A stretch of DNA of 64,000 nucleotides, from positions 33,341-97,340 of the forward strand of contig JAAYIG010000222.1 in the NCBI GenBank assembly GCA_012523595.1, read 5' to 3'. The position numbers were made by a program, and so were the translations under genes. Numbering within the stretch: the first letter of the stretch is position 1; every line of letters begins with the position of its first letter. The stretch comes from Fibrobacter sp. GTDB taxonomy: Bacteria; Fibrobacterota; Chitinivibrionia; Chitinivibrionales; Chitinispirillaceae. The notes under the pieces were generated by a model. The model made no database searches and was not told where the DNA came from. It was given only the letters and a program-made list of their open reading frames with translations. Shown piece by piece: positions 36,697-46,074 of this stretch.

Positions 36697-37116
36697 TTAC
36701 TTCTGTTCTGCCGGGGGAACGATCGGCAGTTCCGATGCTTCACCACTGCCCGCCGGTGCAGTCTGCTCGGTACCCTGCTGTAAAGGCAGACCTTTTCCTT
36801 CAAGCACAGAAGAAGGAGAGTAAGACTGCTGTTTCTGAGCGCGTTCCTGAAGAATTGACTTCTGGCCCGTTACATTCTGTTTACCCACAACAAACGACAT
36901 CACTATGCACAGGATAAGGAAAGCCGACCCGAAAATAGCTGTGCCTCTGGTCAGAATATTAGCCGTATCCTGTGTTCCTAAAAGGCTGTTTGCTCCCCCC
37001 AGTCCTCCGCCGATAGCTCCTGAAATACCGCCACCTTTATCGGACTGAATAAGGATGAGTAAGCAAAGTAAAATACATACTAAAACAAAAATCACTATCA
37101 GAATACCAAATAACAT
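36697..37116 (-). CDS. secG: Preprotein translocase subunit SecG
   Basis: Two membrane helices (about 3-23 and 60-80) flank the conserved cytoplasmic loop QSDKGGGISGAIGGG, the hallmark of SecG. The C-terminal tail of about 55 residues is Gln/Ser/Pro-rich and longer than in E. coli. SecG assists SecYE-driven protein export. It sits in the order pgk-tpiA-secG-tRNA-Leu on one strand, a common bacterial synteny. Confidence 0.93.
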   Translation of the reverse strand: MLFGILIVIFVLVCILLCLLILIQSDKGGGISGAIGGGLGGANSLLGTQDTANILTRGTAIFGSAFLILCIVMSFVVGKQNVTGQKSILQERAQKQQSYSPSSVLEGKGLPLQQGTEQTAPAGSGEASELPIVPPAEQK

Positions 37117-37140
37117 ACTTTACCTTTGATGAGTGTGATA

Positions 37141-37896
37141 TTACACAGGTTTAACAATGCCGGCAAAATCTGCGGCCTTCAGCGATGCTCCCCCGATCAA
37201 GCCCCCATCAACATCGTTTCTGCTGAGAAGATCTTTGGCGTTATCGGGTTTCATGCTGCCACCGTACTGAATTCGGATTGCCCCTGCGGTTTCGTCACTA
37301 AACATTTTAGAAATTATTCCGCGGATAAAAACATGTGCATCATTTGCCTGCTCAGGTGTGGCTGTTTCTCCGGTCCCTATTGCCCACACAGGTTCATAAG
37401 CAATTGTGCACTTCAATGCGTCTTCTGTGGAAAGTCCCTCGAAAGCTCCTCTGACCTGACGTTCAATAACTGCATCCATCTTTCCGCTCTTGCGTTCTTC
37501 GAGTGTTTCACCCACACAGATTATGGGAAGAAGCCCTGATCCCAGCACAGCCTTGACTTTCTTATTCACATTTGCATCGGTCTCACCAAAATACTGCCTC
37601 TGCTCTGAATGCCCGATAATAATGTAGGTTACTCCCACACTCTTAAGCATTGCACAGCTCACCTTTCCGGTGAAGGCACCTTTTGCTTCCCAATGCACAT
37701 CCTGGGCACCCAGTTTCACATTTGAATCTTTGATGATCTCGTACACTGCGGAAAGGTTTGTATAAGGAGGACAAACTGCTATATCGACATCACTGATCTT
37801 TCCCACAGCCTCTACCACACCCCTGGCCAAAGCTTTCGCTTCCTCAAGAGTGGTGTTCATTTTCCAGTTTCCAGCGATAAATTTCTTACGGGCCAT
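37141..37896 (-). CDS. tpiA: Triosephosphate isomerase
   Basis: A standard 251-residue TIM barrel: substrate lysine in FIAGNWKMN, catalytic histidine in IIGHSEQRQYF, and catalytic glutamate in AYEPVWAIGTG, with the phosphate loop YGGSMKPDN near the C-terminus. It interconverts dihydroxyacetone phosphate and glyceraldehyde-3-phosphate in glycolysis. GAGGAG precedes the start. pgk lies upstream and secG 24 bases downstream. Confidence 0.97.
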   Translation of the reverse strand: MARKKFIAGNWKMNTTLEEAKALARGVVEAVGKISDVDIAVCPPYTNLSAVYEIIKDSNVKLGAQDVHWEAKGAFTGKVSCAMLKSVGVTYIIIGHSEQRQYFGETDANVNKKVKAVLGSGLLPIICVGETLEERKSGKMDAVIERQVRGAFEGLSTEDALKCTIAYEPVWAIGTGETATPEQANDAHVFIRGIISKMFSDETAGAIRIQYGGSMKPDNAKDLLSRNDVDGGLIGGASLKAADFAGIVKPV

Positions 37897-37977
37897 TATT
37901 TCTCCTCAATAGCTTCTTTTACAATGGTCATGTAAAATAGTTAAGTGCTATTAAATTTTCAACACAATCTTTGAAAT

Positions 37978-38009
37978 GGGCGTTCAGGCGGTTTTTCGCC
38001 CGCACGCCC
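37978..38009. other. Stem-loop between pgk and tpiA
   Basis: GGGCGT (37978-37983) pairs with ACGCCC (38004-38009) and, after a small internal loop, GGCG (37987-37990) with CGCC (37997-38000). No T-run follows on the minus strand, so it may stabilise or attenuate the pgk-tpiA message. Confidence 0.4.
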
Positions 38010-38017
38010 GTACATAA

Positions 38018-39283
38018 TTATTTGTCATTGAGAGCCTTGATACCGGGAAGGACTTTTCCTTCCACTAACTCCAGTGAGGCACCACCACCTGTGGAAATAT
38101 GGGACATGCGATCAGCAACACCCGCCTTCTTTACAGCAGAAACAGAATCACCACCACCGATAACAGTCACTGCGCCACTCAATTCAGCCAGCGTCTGAGC
38201 GATAGCCTGAGTCCCTGCCGCAAATCTGGGGAACTCAAAAACACCCATAGGCCCGTTCCAGAATACTGTTTTGGCACCGCTGAGAGCCTTTTTAAAATTC
38301 TCAATTGTCTTTGGACCTATATCCATCCCCATCCATCCGGCCTCTATCGCCTCAGGAGTTTCCTTAGATTCCGCATCTGCAGAAAATTCCCGTGTGACAA
38401 TGTGATCCACCGGCAGGTATACCTCAACACCGGCTGATTTAGCCTTACTGAGGATATTACCTGCTGTCTCCAGCATATCTTCCTCAATAAGGGAATTGCC
38501 CACAGAAATGCCTTTGGATTTCAGGAATGTATATGCCATCCCTCCGCCGATGATAATGCTGTCGACTTTGGAAAGCAGACTTTCCAGAACCGCAATTTTT
38601 GAGGAGACTTTTGCGCCCCCGATCACAGATGCAAATGGTTTCTGAGGATTCCTGACGATTTTTTCCTCCAGAAACTCCAGCTCTTTTTCCATCAGAAATC
38701 CAGCAACTGCAGGAAGATAGTGAGCAGTTGTTTCAGTCGATGCATGGGCGCGATGTGCGGTCCCGAATGCATCATTTACATATACATCACCGTAGGTTGC
38801 CAGCACTTTTGCCATCTTTTCCCTCTCGGCGGCATCCTTTGATTTTTCTTCTTTATTGAAACGGGTGTTCTCAAGCAGCAGCACCTCCCCGTTTTCAAGA
38901 GTTTTCACCATTTTCCCGGTTTCCTCATCTATACATCCGGGAGCCAGCTTTACCTCTTTTCCCAGCAGTTTTGAGAGGTGAGCTGCGACTGGTGCCATCT
39001 TATGCTTTCCTTCTATATATGATTTCTCATCAAAAGGCTTTCCGGCCTTTTCTGCCTTTTCCCTGGCTTTCCGGGTGTCCTTTTTAGGATCTCCCAGGTG
39101 GGACATCAGAACCAGAGATTTGGCACCCTTCTCAAGTACATATTTAATAGTGGGCAGCGAAGCCACAATCCTGGTATCATCCTGAATCACTCCATCCTTG
39201 AGCGGAACATTAAAATCAACCCTCATTAAAACGCGTTTGCCACTAAGGTCGATATCTCTGACAGTCTTTTTGGATATTCCCAT
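38018..39283 (-). CDS. pgk: Phosphoglycerate kinase
   Basis: A full-length PGK with the N-terminal signature KRVLMRVDFNVPLKDG, the hinge region, and the nucleotide site GGGDSVSAVKKAG with the ISTGGGASLELVEG C-terminal loop. An insertion of about 20 charged residues (DTRKAREKAEKAGKPFDEK) lies after SHLGDPK, as in several other phyla. It makes ATP from 1,3-bisphosphoglycerate. A perfect AGGAGG site lies seven bases before the start. Confidence 0.96.
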   Translation of the reverse strand: MGISKKTVRDIDLSGKRVLMRVDFNVPLKDGVIQDDTRIVASLPTIKYVLEKGAKSLVLMSHLGDPKKDTRKAREKAEKAGKPFDEKSYIEGKHKMAPVAAHLSKLLGKEVKLAPGCIDEETGKMVKTLENGEVLLLENTRFNKEEKSKDAAEREKMAKVLATYGDVYVNDAFGTAHRAHASTETTAHYLPAVAGFLMEKELEFLEEKIVRNPQKPFASVIGGAKVSSKIAVLESLLSKVDSIIIGGGMAYTFLKSKGISVGNSLIEEDMLETAGNILSKAKSAGVEVYLPVDHIVTREFSADAESKETPEAIEAGWMGMDIGPKTIENFKKALSGAKTVFWNGPMGVFEFPRFAAGTQAIAQTLAELSGAVTVIGGGDSVSAVKKAGVADRMSHISTGGGASLELVEGKVLPGIKALNDK

Positions 39284-39460
39284 AATTTTCCTCCTGAATC
39301 GATAGAGTGTGCAGATATAAGTTGAACGTGAGAAGATAAATAAAAAACAGGTGGGACTTCAATAATGGAAAAAAGAAGAGCCTGAACACTTTTGCTCTCC
39401 CGGATCGGGTGCACTGCTGTTCACAATTTTCTCCGTAGCCTCCAATTTAAGCACCGCATT

Positions 39461-39973
39461 TTAATTCCAGGAAAATATAAGATCTCTGTCAGGCATCAGA
39501 TCAGTACAGAATACCCGGTAAACCATATACTTATCCTTAGCAAAAACAGTGTCGGCAGGATAGGATAAATGCTGCAGTTGCATAGAGACAGGTACAAGAA
39601 TCACAAAAACAGCACGCTGCAGAGGACGTTTCCAGTACCCTGTTTGATCAATACTTTCTGCTCTGGTGACGGTCCGGTAAGATTTTCCGGTCGAATAACC
39701 GTATAACCCCAGTTCACAGGTACATCAATCCCCAATGTATCATTGTACCGGCTTGTCTTTAAAGAAAACAGATCGATAGTGCATGGGGAAGGGCTGCAAC
39801 CTTCAGATAAAAGATATACCATTTCCAGGTAAACCTCTATTGCCCATTCAGATGAATCCCTGACCTGAATTTCCGACAAGACAGGCATCTTGTGTAAAGG
39901 TCTTGGATTGGCAGAGATACTCAAAAAAAATGAACAAATGCATGACAACAGTTAATGCTATTCCTGGAACCAT
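39461..39973 (-). pseudogene. Broken gene for a small secreted protein (at least two frame changes)
   Basis: ATG 39973 has a perfect AGGAGG site and opens a signal peptide (MVPGIALTVVMHLFIF). An eight-base T-run (39923-39930 as A on the plus strand) then throws it out of frame. Removing one T continues it as LSISANPRPLHKMPVLSEIQ and VRDSSEWAIEVYLEM, reminiscent of lamin-tail-like domains. A second change between about 39640 and 39740 leads into another frame that reads ESIDQTGYWKRPLQRAVF through VFAKDKYMVYRVFCTD and stops at 39461. About 170 residues in all. It is either decayed, phase-variable, or hit by sequence errors. Confidence 0.6.
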
Positions 39974-40247
39974 ATTCTTCCTCCTGCTTAACCAGTATTG
40001 GGGGGCTGGAACTTTATTTATGAGTATCACTCATATCACTTATAAAGGTAAAGCGTGATTCAATATTTATCTGCGCTACAGGATGAAGAGCATTTTCCCC
40101 TGGCTCACTATTACTTTTAGTGTTACAATAATAATTCCGGTTCAGCAATCACAAATGCATGTAAACAGAATTTTTTCAAAACAGGAGAGTTTTTATATAG
40201 ATTATATGTAAGCATCCGGGTTTTTCCCACAACAGTCTGGAGGTGTA

Positions 40248-41123
40248 ATGTCACACACTAACCATCTCTCATCATTTCTAATCTGCTTAGCCATTCTTAC
40301 CGTAAATACCACATCTTTTGCAGATAAAATCACTGTCCAGGATTCTATCAATTCTTTTTTTGCAAAGATGGACGAAAATTTCCAGCAGCTCTGCGAGTCC
40401 CCGGCACTTAAAAGCACCAAACTGAGCCCTGCGGAAAAGCTCTTTGTCAGAACTATGAAGAGAAATCAGTTCTATCTTTCACTGGTTCGGACAAACTCCA
40501 GAGGAATAATCATCTCTGAGGCAATCAGAGGAAAAAATGTCGATCGCCCAAACAGCAATGCGGAAAATGAAAAGTGGTTTAAGGCGGTTAAAACCAGCAG
40601 CGAAAGCTACTATTCCATTCAGAAAGATAATGACAGGGCCAGATATTACCTTATCTGGAGTAAACCCCTGTTAATAAAGGGAAAATTCATCGGAGCCGTC
40701 ATGGCCAAGATAGACCTGTGGGACAGTTTTTACGAATTTTCCAACTCGGTTTACTACCCTTTTTTCATCCGGTTGAGAAAACTGGGTTTGTTTTCACACA
40801 AATGGAAAAACGATTATACCTATAAAGAGGTTCCGCTTACCATACCAGGCGTAAGCAATATTACAGTGCGCTATATACCGGAAAGCCCATCTGCTTCCGC
40901 AACCATAGCCAGTGACTCTGTCAATCAACAAACTGTTACAGACAAAGCCTCAGAAGAAGCCGGAAAAACCACGGATACGAGCGCAGTTTCTGAAAAAGGC
41001 AAATCAAAAGCAGGCCTGGTATTTATCCTGATCAGCCTTATTGCCGGTACTGGAGTGGTTTCATTTGTATTTATTTCCAGAAAACGAAGAGCTGATTTTC
41101 TTAAAAGCCTGGATGAAGAATAA
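40248..41123 (+). CDS. Exported Cache/PDC-like sensor domain with a C-terminal membrane anchor and no output domain
   Basis: A signal peptide (cleavage near TTSFAD) is followed by a single PDC/Cache-like domain (about 30-165) with FYLSLVRTNSRGIIISEA and YYLIWSKPLLIKGKFIGAVMAKID, typical of chemoreceptor ligand domains. A Ser/Thr-rich linker leads to one membrane helix (GLVFILISLIAGTGVVSFVFIS) and a 15-residue cytoplasmic tail. There is no kinase, HAMP or MCP domain. It could sense a ligand for a partner protein. GGAGG precedes ATG 40248. A terminator follows. Confidence 0.7.
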   Translation: MSHTNHLSSFLICLAILTVNTTSFADKITVQDSINSFFAKMDENFQQLCESPALKSTKLSPAEKLFVRTMKRNQFYLSLVRTNSRGIIISEAIRGKNVDRPNSNAENEKWFKAVKTSSESYYSIQKDNDRARYYLIWSKPLLIKGKFIGAVMAKIDLWDSFYEFSNSVYYPFFIRLRKLGLFSHKWKNDYTYKEVPLTIPGVSNITVRYIPESPSASATIASDSVNQQTVTDKASEEAGKTTDTSAVSEKGKSKAGLVFILISLIAGTGVVSFVFISRKRRADFLKSLDEE

Positions 41124-41162
41124 TTCCGGAAGTTTGTCTGCTCCCTGCCGGGCGCACCCAAT

Positions 41163-41197
41163 AAAAAAGGGCGGATCACTCCGCCCTTTTCTTTTTT
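41163..41197. terminator. Bidirectional intrinsic terminator
   Basis: GGGCGGA (41169-41175) and TCCGCCC (41180-41186) form a perfect stem flanked by an A-run on the left and TTTTCTTTTTT on the right. It separates the convergent Cache-protein and gapA genes and can end both. Confidence 0.9.
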
Positions 41198-41215
41198 CAT
41201 CAGAAAGTCTCCGGC

Positions 41216-42289
<1,074 letters not shown>

Positions 42290-42413
42290 TTATTAATTGT
42301 TTATTAAATGCGCTGCTATTAGTCTGGAGAAATGCTATTTTATCCATGGACACAGCCGATTAATATAAGTTGAACCTTAAATTGGAGTCAATTAAAAATT
42401 CAGAAGGGGAGCC

Positions 42414-43226
42414 ATGAAAAACGAAGCATCTGTTTTCAGATTTCAGAAGAAGGGACACAAGAGGCTCTTTTTCATAGCAGGCCCCTGCGTAATCGAAAGT
42501 AAAGAGCTTTGTCTGAAAATCGCATCGAACCTCGCTGCGCTCTCCCGGAAATACGGGGTCGATATCATTTTCAAAGCTTCTTACGATAAGGCTAACCGCA
42601 CCTCCCGAGACTCCTTCAGGGGACCAGGGCCGCAGGAGGGCTTGCGTGTTCTGGAACAGGTCAGAGAGAAAACCGGGCTTGCTTTGCTCACCGACATCCA
42701 TGAGCCATCACAGGTAAAGGAAGCCGCGAAAGTGGTCGATGTGCTTCAGATCCCTGCGTTTCTTTGCAGACAGACTGATTTGCTTCACACTGCCGGCCTG
42801 ACAGGAAAAACAGTCAACATAAAGAAGGGTCAGTTCATGTCACCGGAGGAGATGCAGCATGCGCTGGCAAAAGCAGGGAAAAACACCTGGATAACGGAAC
42901 GGGGGACATTCTTTGGTTATAACCGGTTAGTTGTTGATTATGCTGGAATACCGGTCTTGAAATCGTTTGGCGCACCTGTGATTTTTGATGCAACCCACAG
43001 TGTACAGATGCCTGGTGCAGGGAAAGGATGCTCTCTTGGAAATCGTGACCTGGTTATCCCCCTCGCGAAAGCTGCTCTGGCATCTGGTGTTGACGGGTTG
43101 TTTTTTGAGGTGCACCCGGACCCGGACAAAGCACTCTGTGACGGTCCTAACAGTCTTTTACTTTCAGAATTCAAGAAACAGGTTCCAGTCCTTGTCGAGA
43201 TCCATGAGTTTCTGAACAGCAGATAA
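42414..43226 (+). CDS. kdsA: 3-deoxy-8-phosphooctulonate synthase (KDO-8-phosphate synthase)
   Basis: A 270-residue TIM barrel of the DAHP/KDO8P family: IAGPCVIESKE at the N-terminus, KASYDKANRTS, and FDATHSVQMPG near the C-terminus. It condenses phosphoenolpyruvate with arabinose-5-phosphate to make the KDO precursor of LPS, confirming a Gram-negative envelope. A strong AAGGGGAG site precedes ATG 42414. It is convergent with apbE, whose stop follows directly. Confidence 0.96.
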   Translation: MKNEASVFRFQKKGHKRLFFIAGPCVIESKELCLKIASNLAALSRKYGVDIIFKASYDKANRTSRDSFRGPGPQEGLRVLEQVREKTGLALLTDIHEPSQVKEAAKVVDVLQIPAFLCRQTDLLHTAGLTGKTVNIKKGQFMSPEEMQHALAKAGKNTWITERGTFFGYNRLVVDYAGIPVLKSFGAPVIFDATHSVQMPGAGKGCSLGNRDLVIPLAKAALASGVDGLFFEVHPDPDKALCDGPNSLLLSEFKKQVPVLVEIHEFLNSR

Positions 43227-44261
43227 TCAGCGGGAAATATTTACTACAACACTTAAGCTATCCCACAGCTTCAGTTCCTCTTTCCATCCGCGACTTACAA
43301 ATATCTTACCGGAGGAATCCACAACAACCCCTTCGAGTCTGGAACGGGCATCAAAATAGCTGATTATCTCCTCAGGGTCCATACAGAAAAGGCCGGTACT
43401 CAAGATATCGATCTCCACCGGGTCGCTCCCCCTGACAGTCAAGCTGCGGTTTCTGCTGCAACTGTAACCAGTCGCTGGGTTGAATATATGATGGTACCTT
43501 TTCCCATTTACAATCCGAAAACGTTCATAATCACCGCTGGTAACTATGGAACCACTGTCAAGCTCAACTGTCCCCAGGATTTCATCTCTGTCCTCAGGAT
43601 CCCTTATCCCCACTACCCAGGCACTTCCATCAGCTTTTTTCCCCCTTGCCAGAATATCACCACCTGCTGCTACGAGGTAACCGGAAATTCCTCTACGGTC
43701 CAAAAGCTCCGCTGCCTCCCGCAGCACAAACCCCTTCGCTATCCCCCCTGCATCAACCCTTATTCCCGGCGACAGGAAGATAACAGTATCCCCTCTCATC
43801 TTTATTTTGCTGTAACCAACATAGCGAAGAACTGAATCGACCTGCTCCGGTGATGGAACAGTGGAATCAGGAGATGAATCCTCGGCAACCCCCCACAGTT
43901 CCTTCAAAGGAAGCACAGTGATGTCAAATCTCCCGTTTAGTGAATCACCATACCTCAGCGCGGTTCTGAGAATCTCGCCGAGTTGTTTTCCCACAACACA
44001 GGTATCCGATTCGCACTCATTCAGCATTCGGACTTCTGAAGAATCCCCTGAAGCAGAAAATCGCACTTCCCAGTCTGCAAAGAGTGAATCAATCGACTTC
44101 CAGATGGAGTTGACATCAGTGCCTCTTTTCACAACCAGAGTCACTTCAGTAACGGTATCCATCCTGAAGAAAGCTTTTGCCGGCTGGATAAATCCTCTTC
44201 CGCATGCCGGAATCATAAGAAAGAAGAAGAGCAGGATTTTCAGAGAGAATTTCTGCACCAT
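43227..44261 (-). CDS. apbE: FAD:protein FMN transferase (ApbE), lipoprotein
   Basis: A lipobox (MIPACG, Cys20) gives an outer-face lipoprotein. The ApbE fold follows with VDAGGIAKGFVL and SGDYERFRIVNGKRYHHIFNP, where the His/Asp/Thr motif binds FAD and magnesium. ApbE attaches FMN to threonine of exported flavoproteins such as NqrB/C and RnfG. No such target is in the window, although a NqrF-like reductase lies at 48082. The start overlaps the hisA stop by 22 bases, so the two are coupled. Confidence 0.92.
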   Translation of the reverse strand: MVQKFSLKILLFFFLMIPACGRGFIQPAKAFFRMDTVTEVTLVVKRGTDVNSIWKSIDSLFADWEVRFSASGDSSEVRMLNECESDTCVVGKQLGEILRTALRYGDSLNGRFDITVLPLKELWGVAEDSSPDSTVPSPEQVDSVLRYVGYSKIKMRGDTVIFLSPGIRVDAGGIAKGFVLREAAELLDRRGISGYLVAAGGDILARGKKADGSAWVVGIRDPEDRDEILGTVELDSGSIVTSGDYERFRIVNGKRYHHIFNPATGYSCSRNRSLTVRGSDPVEIDILSTGLFCMDPEEIISYFDARSRLEGVVVDSSGKIFVSRGWKEELKLWDSLSVVVNISR

Positions 44262-45001
44262 TGTATGACTTCTTTCAGTTTCAGACTTCCTCCGAAAATG
44301 TCAAGCGCACTTCCAATTGTAAAATCCACCCTGCTATTCCCATGCGCCTTGATCTTTTCCAGATCATCAAGAGAGTTTATTCCTCCTGCATAGGTTGACG
44401 TAACAGGACATTCCTTTGACAAGAGTTCAATCAGCCGCAGGTCGATTCCTGCACGTTTCCCCTCAACATCGGCTGCGTGTATCAGAAATTCATCACAGTA
44501 CCCGGCAAGCTTTACAAAATTCTCCTCCCCCAGAGTAACCTGGGTATACTTCTGCCACCGGTCAGTAACCACATAGTAGGAACCGTCTTTCCACTTGCAG
44601 CTAAGATCCAGCACCAGCCTGTTCCTGCCGACAAGCCTGGAAATTTCGGATAGCCTGTCCCAGTGCAGAGTCCCGTCATTGAAAACAAAGGATGTAACGA
44701 TGACATGTGAAGCGCCGGCATCCAGAAAAGAAAATGCATTCCGGGGATTAATTCCCCCTCCGATCTGCAATCCCCCTCTATAGGCCCGCAAGGCATTGAG
44801 TGCACTGGCCTCATTACCCGGCCCAAGCATTATCACATGCCCTCCGGGGAGATTTTCCTTTTTGTAGACTTCGGCAAAATATGATGATGGAATATCAGTT
44901 TCAAAATTAGTAACCACACTTCTGCCATCATCACTCAGCGTACTGCCCACAATCTGTTTAACTTTTCCCTGATACAGGTCAATACAGGGTCTGAATCTCA
45001 T
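44240..45001 (-). CDS. hisA: HisA, eukaryotic-type phosphoribosylformimino-AICAR-phosphate isomerase
   Basis: The TIM-barrel protein starts MRFRPCIDLYQGKVKQIVGS, the form typical of fungal and plant HIS6/HISN3 rather than of bacterial HisA. Other features are LQIGGGINPRNAFSFLDAG and a C-terminal TYAGGINSLDDLEKI phosphate loop. It performs the Amadori isomerisation in histidine synthesis. At 253 residues the length is normal. No other his gene is in the window. It is coupled to apbE, an unusual partner. Confidence 0.9.
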   Translation of the reverse strand: MRFRPCIDLYQGKVKQIVGSTLSDDGRSVVTNFETDIPSSYFAEVYKKENLPGGHVIMLGPGNEASALNALRAYRGGLQIGGGINPRNAFSFLDAGASHVIVTSFVFNDGTLHWDRLSEISRLVGRNRLVLDLSCKWKDGSYYVVTDRWQKYTQVTLGEENFVKLAGYCDEFLIHAADVEGKRAGIDLRLIELLSKECPVTSTYAGGINSLDDLEKIKAHGNSRVDFTIGSALDIFGGSLKLKEVIQWCRNSL

Positions 45002-45261
45002 TTTCTGCTCCAGAATTTCAATACACAGGATTTCTTGCTAAACCAGGCAACCGCACCCGGACACAGGCAAATCCAAGTATAGAAAAATGGGAGATTACAA
45101 CATGAAAGGCAAAGATGTTTTAACTGGTTCTGAAAAGACATGAGGGGAATTGGCCAAAGCTAAAGTTCAATCAGATTGCAACTGGCATCTGTTTGACTGG
45201 GGCCTTCTCAGAACACATATTAAATATTAACGCACCTATTCACTACAAAAGGAGTCTCTCC

Positions 45262-45999
45262 ATGCGTATAAGATCATTTATTGGCATCTTTGTATCAGTT
45301 GGATTAATCGGTTGCGGAGGATCAGACGCTGTTAAAGAGGTTGTAGAGCAAGCATATCCGGATGGATCGAAGAAAAAGGTTTCGTATTACAAGGGAAAGC
45401 ACATTGTCAGGACTGCGTTTTTCTTTGAGGACGGTAAACTGAAATCCGATCAGTACTTCAAGCTTGGCCAGCCGGACAGTTGTCAGATTATTTACAATCA
45501 GGACGGCAGCAAGTACAGTGAAAAATGGTTCAAGGCCGGCAAGCAGGACGGTCCTGACAAGGAATGGTATGAAAACGGTCAGGTGAAGAGTGAAGCTACA
45601 TATGTAAATGGTTTAGCTCAAGGGAAAGTAACCACTTACTTCAAAGATGGGAAAATAGAAACAGAATGCACATACAAAGATGGACAAAAGCATGGAGAAG
45701 AGATAAAATACTTTCCTTCCGGCAATAAAAAACACCTAAAGACCTATGCAAATGGTGATGCTTCAGGTATCGAGCAGGAGTGGTACGAAAACGGGAAGCT
45801 GAAGATGGAGCAGACCTGGGCAAACAATGTCCTCAATGGACCCTACACCACATACTTTAAAAACGGGAAGAAAGAGGAAGAAGGCTTCTACAAAGATGGA
45901 GCCTATGAGGGACTAAGGAAAATGTATAATGATAAAGGAAAAAAATTGTCTGAAGCCAAATTTGAGAAAGGTATTCTAGTAGACGGAACAGCTTACTGA
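45262..45999 (+). CDS. MORN-repeat lipoprotein (YwqK-like)
   Basis: The start is ATG 45262, with AAAGGAG eight bases upstream. A lipobox (SVGLIGCGG, Cys18) makes it a lipoprotein. The rest is about eight MORN-type repeats with the core K.WYENGQ.K.E..Y.NG (EWYENGQVKSEATYVNGLAQ, EWYENGKLKMEQTW). These beta-hairpin repeats occur in cell-surface proteins and in some toxin-antitoxin immunity proteins of the YwqK group. No toxin partner is seen here. A very strong terminator follows. Confidence 0.85.
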   Translation: MRIRSFIGIFVSVGLIGCGGSDAVKEVVEQAYPDGSKKKVSYYKGKHIVRTAFFFEDGKLKSDQYFKLGQPDSCQIIYNQDGSKYSEKWFKAGKQDGPDKEWYENGQVKSEATYVNGLAQGKVTTYFKDGKIETECTYKDGQKHGEEIKYFPSGNKKHLKTYANGDASGIEQEWYENGKLKMEQTWANNVLNGPYTTYFKNGKKEEEGFYKDGAYEGLRKMYNDKGKKLSEAKFEKGILVDGTAY

Positions 46000-46024
46000 A
46001 AAATACTCCACAAGAAACCAATCG

Positions 46025-46067
46025 CTCCTCCCTGGTCCGGGGATCCGGACCAGGGAGGAGTTTTTTT
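46025..46067 (+). terminator. Perfect 16-bp intrinsic terminator
   Basis: CTCCTCCCTGGTCCGG (46025-46040) and CCGGACCAGGGAGGAG (46045-46060) pair at every position around a four-base loop, followed by seven T residues. It lies between the convergent MORN lipoprotein and PBP4 genes. Confidence 0.95.
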
Positions 46068-46074
46068 AAGCCAT

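Noticed and set aside
39848..40030. Independent 60-residue membrane peptide
   Set aside because: It is better explained as the signal peptide of the frameshifted secreted-protein gene, extended past the T-run in the wrong frame.
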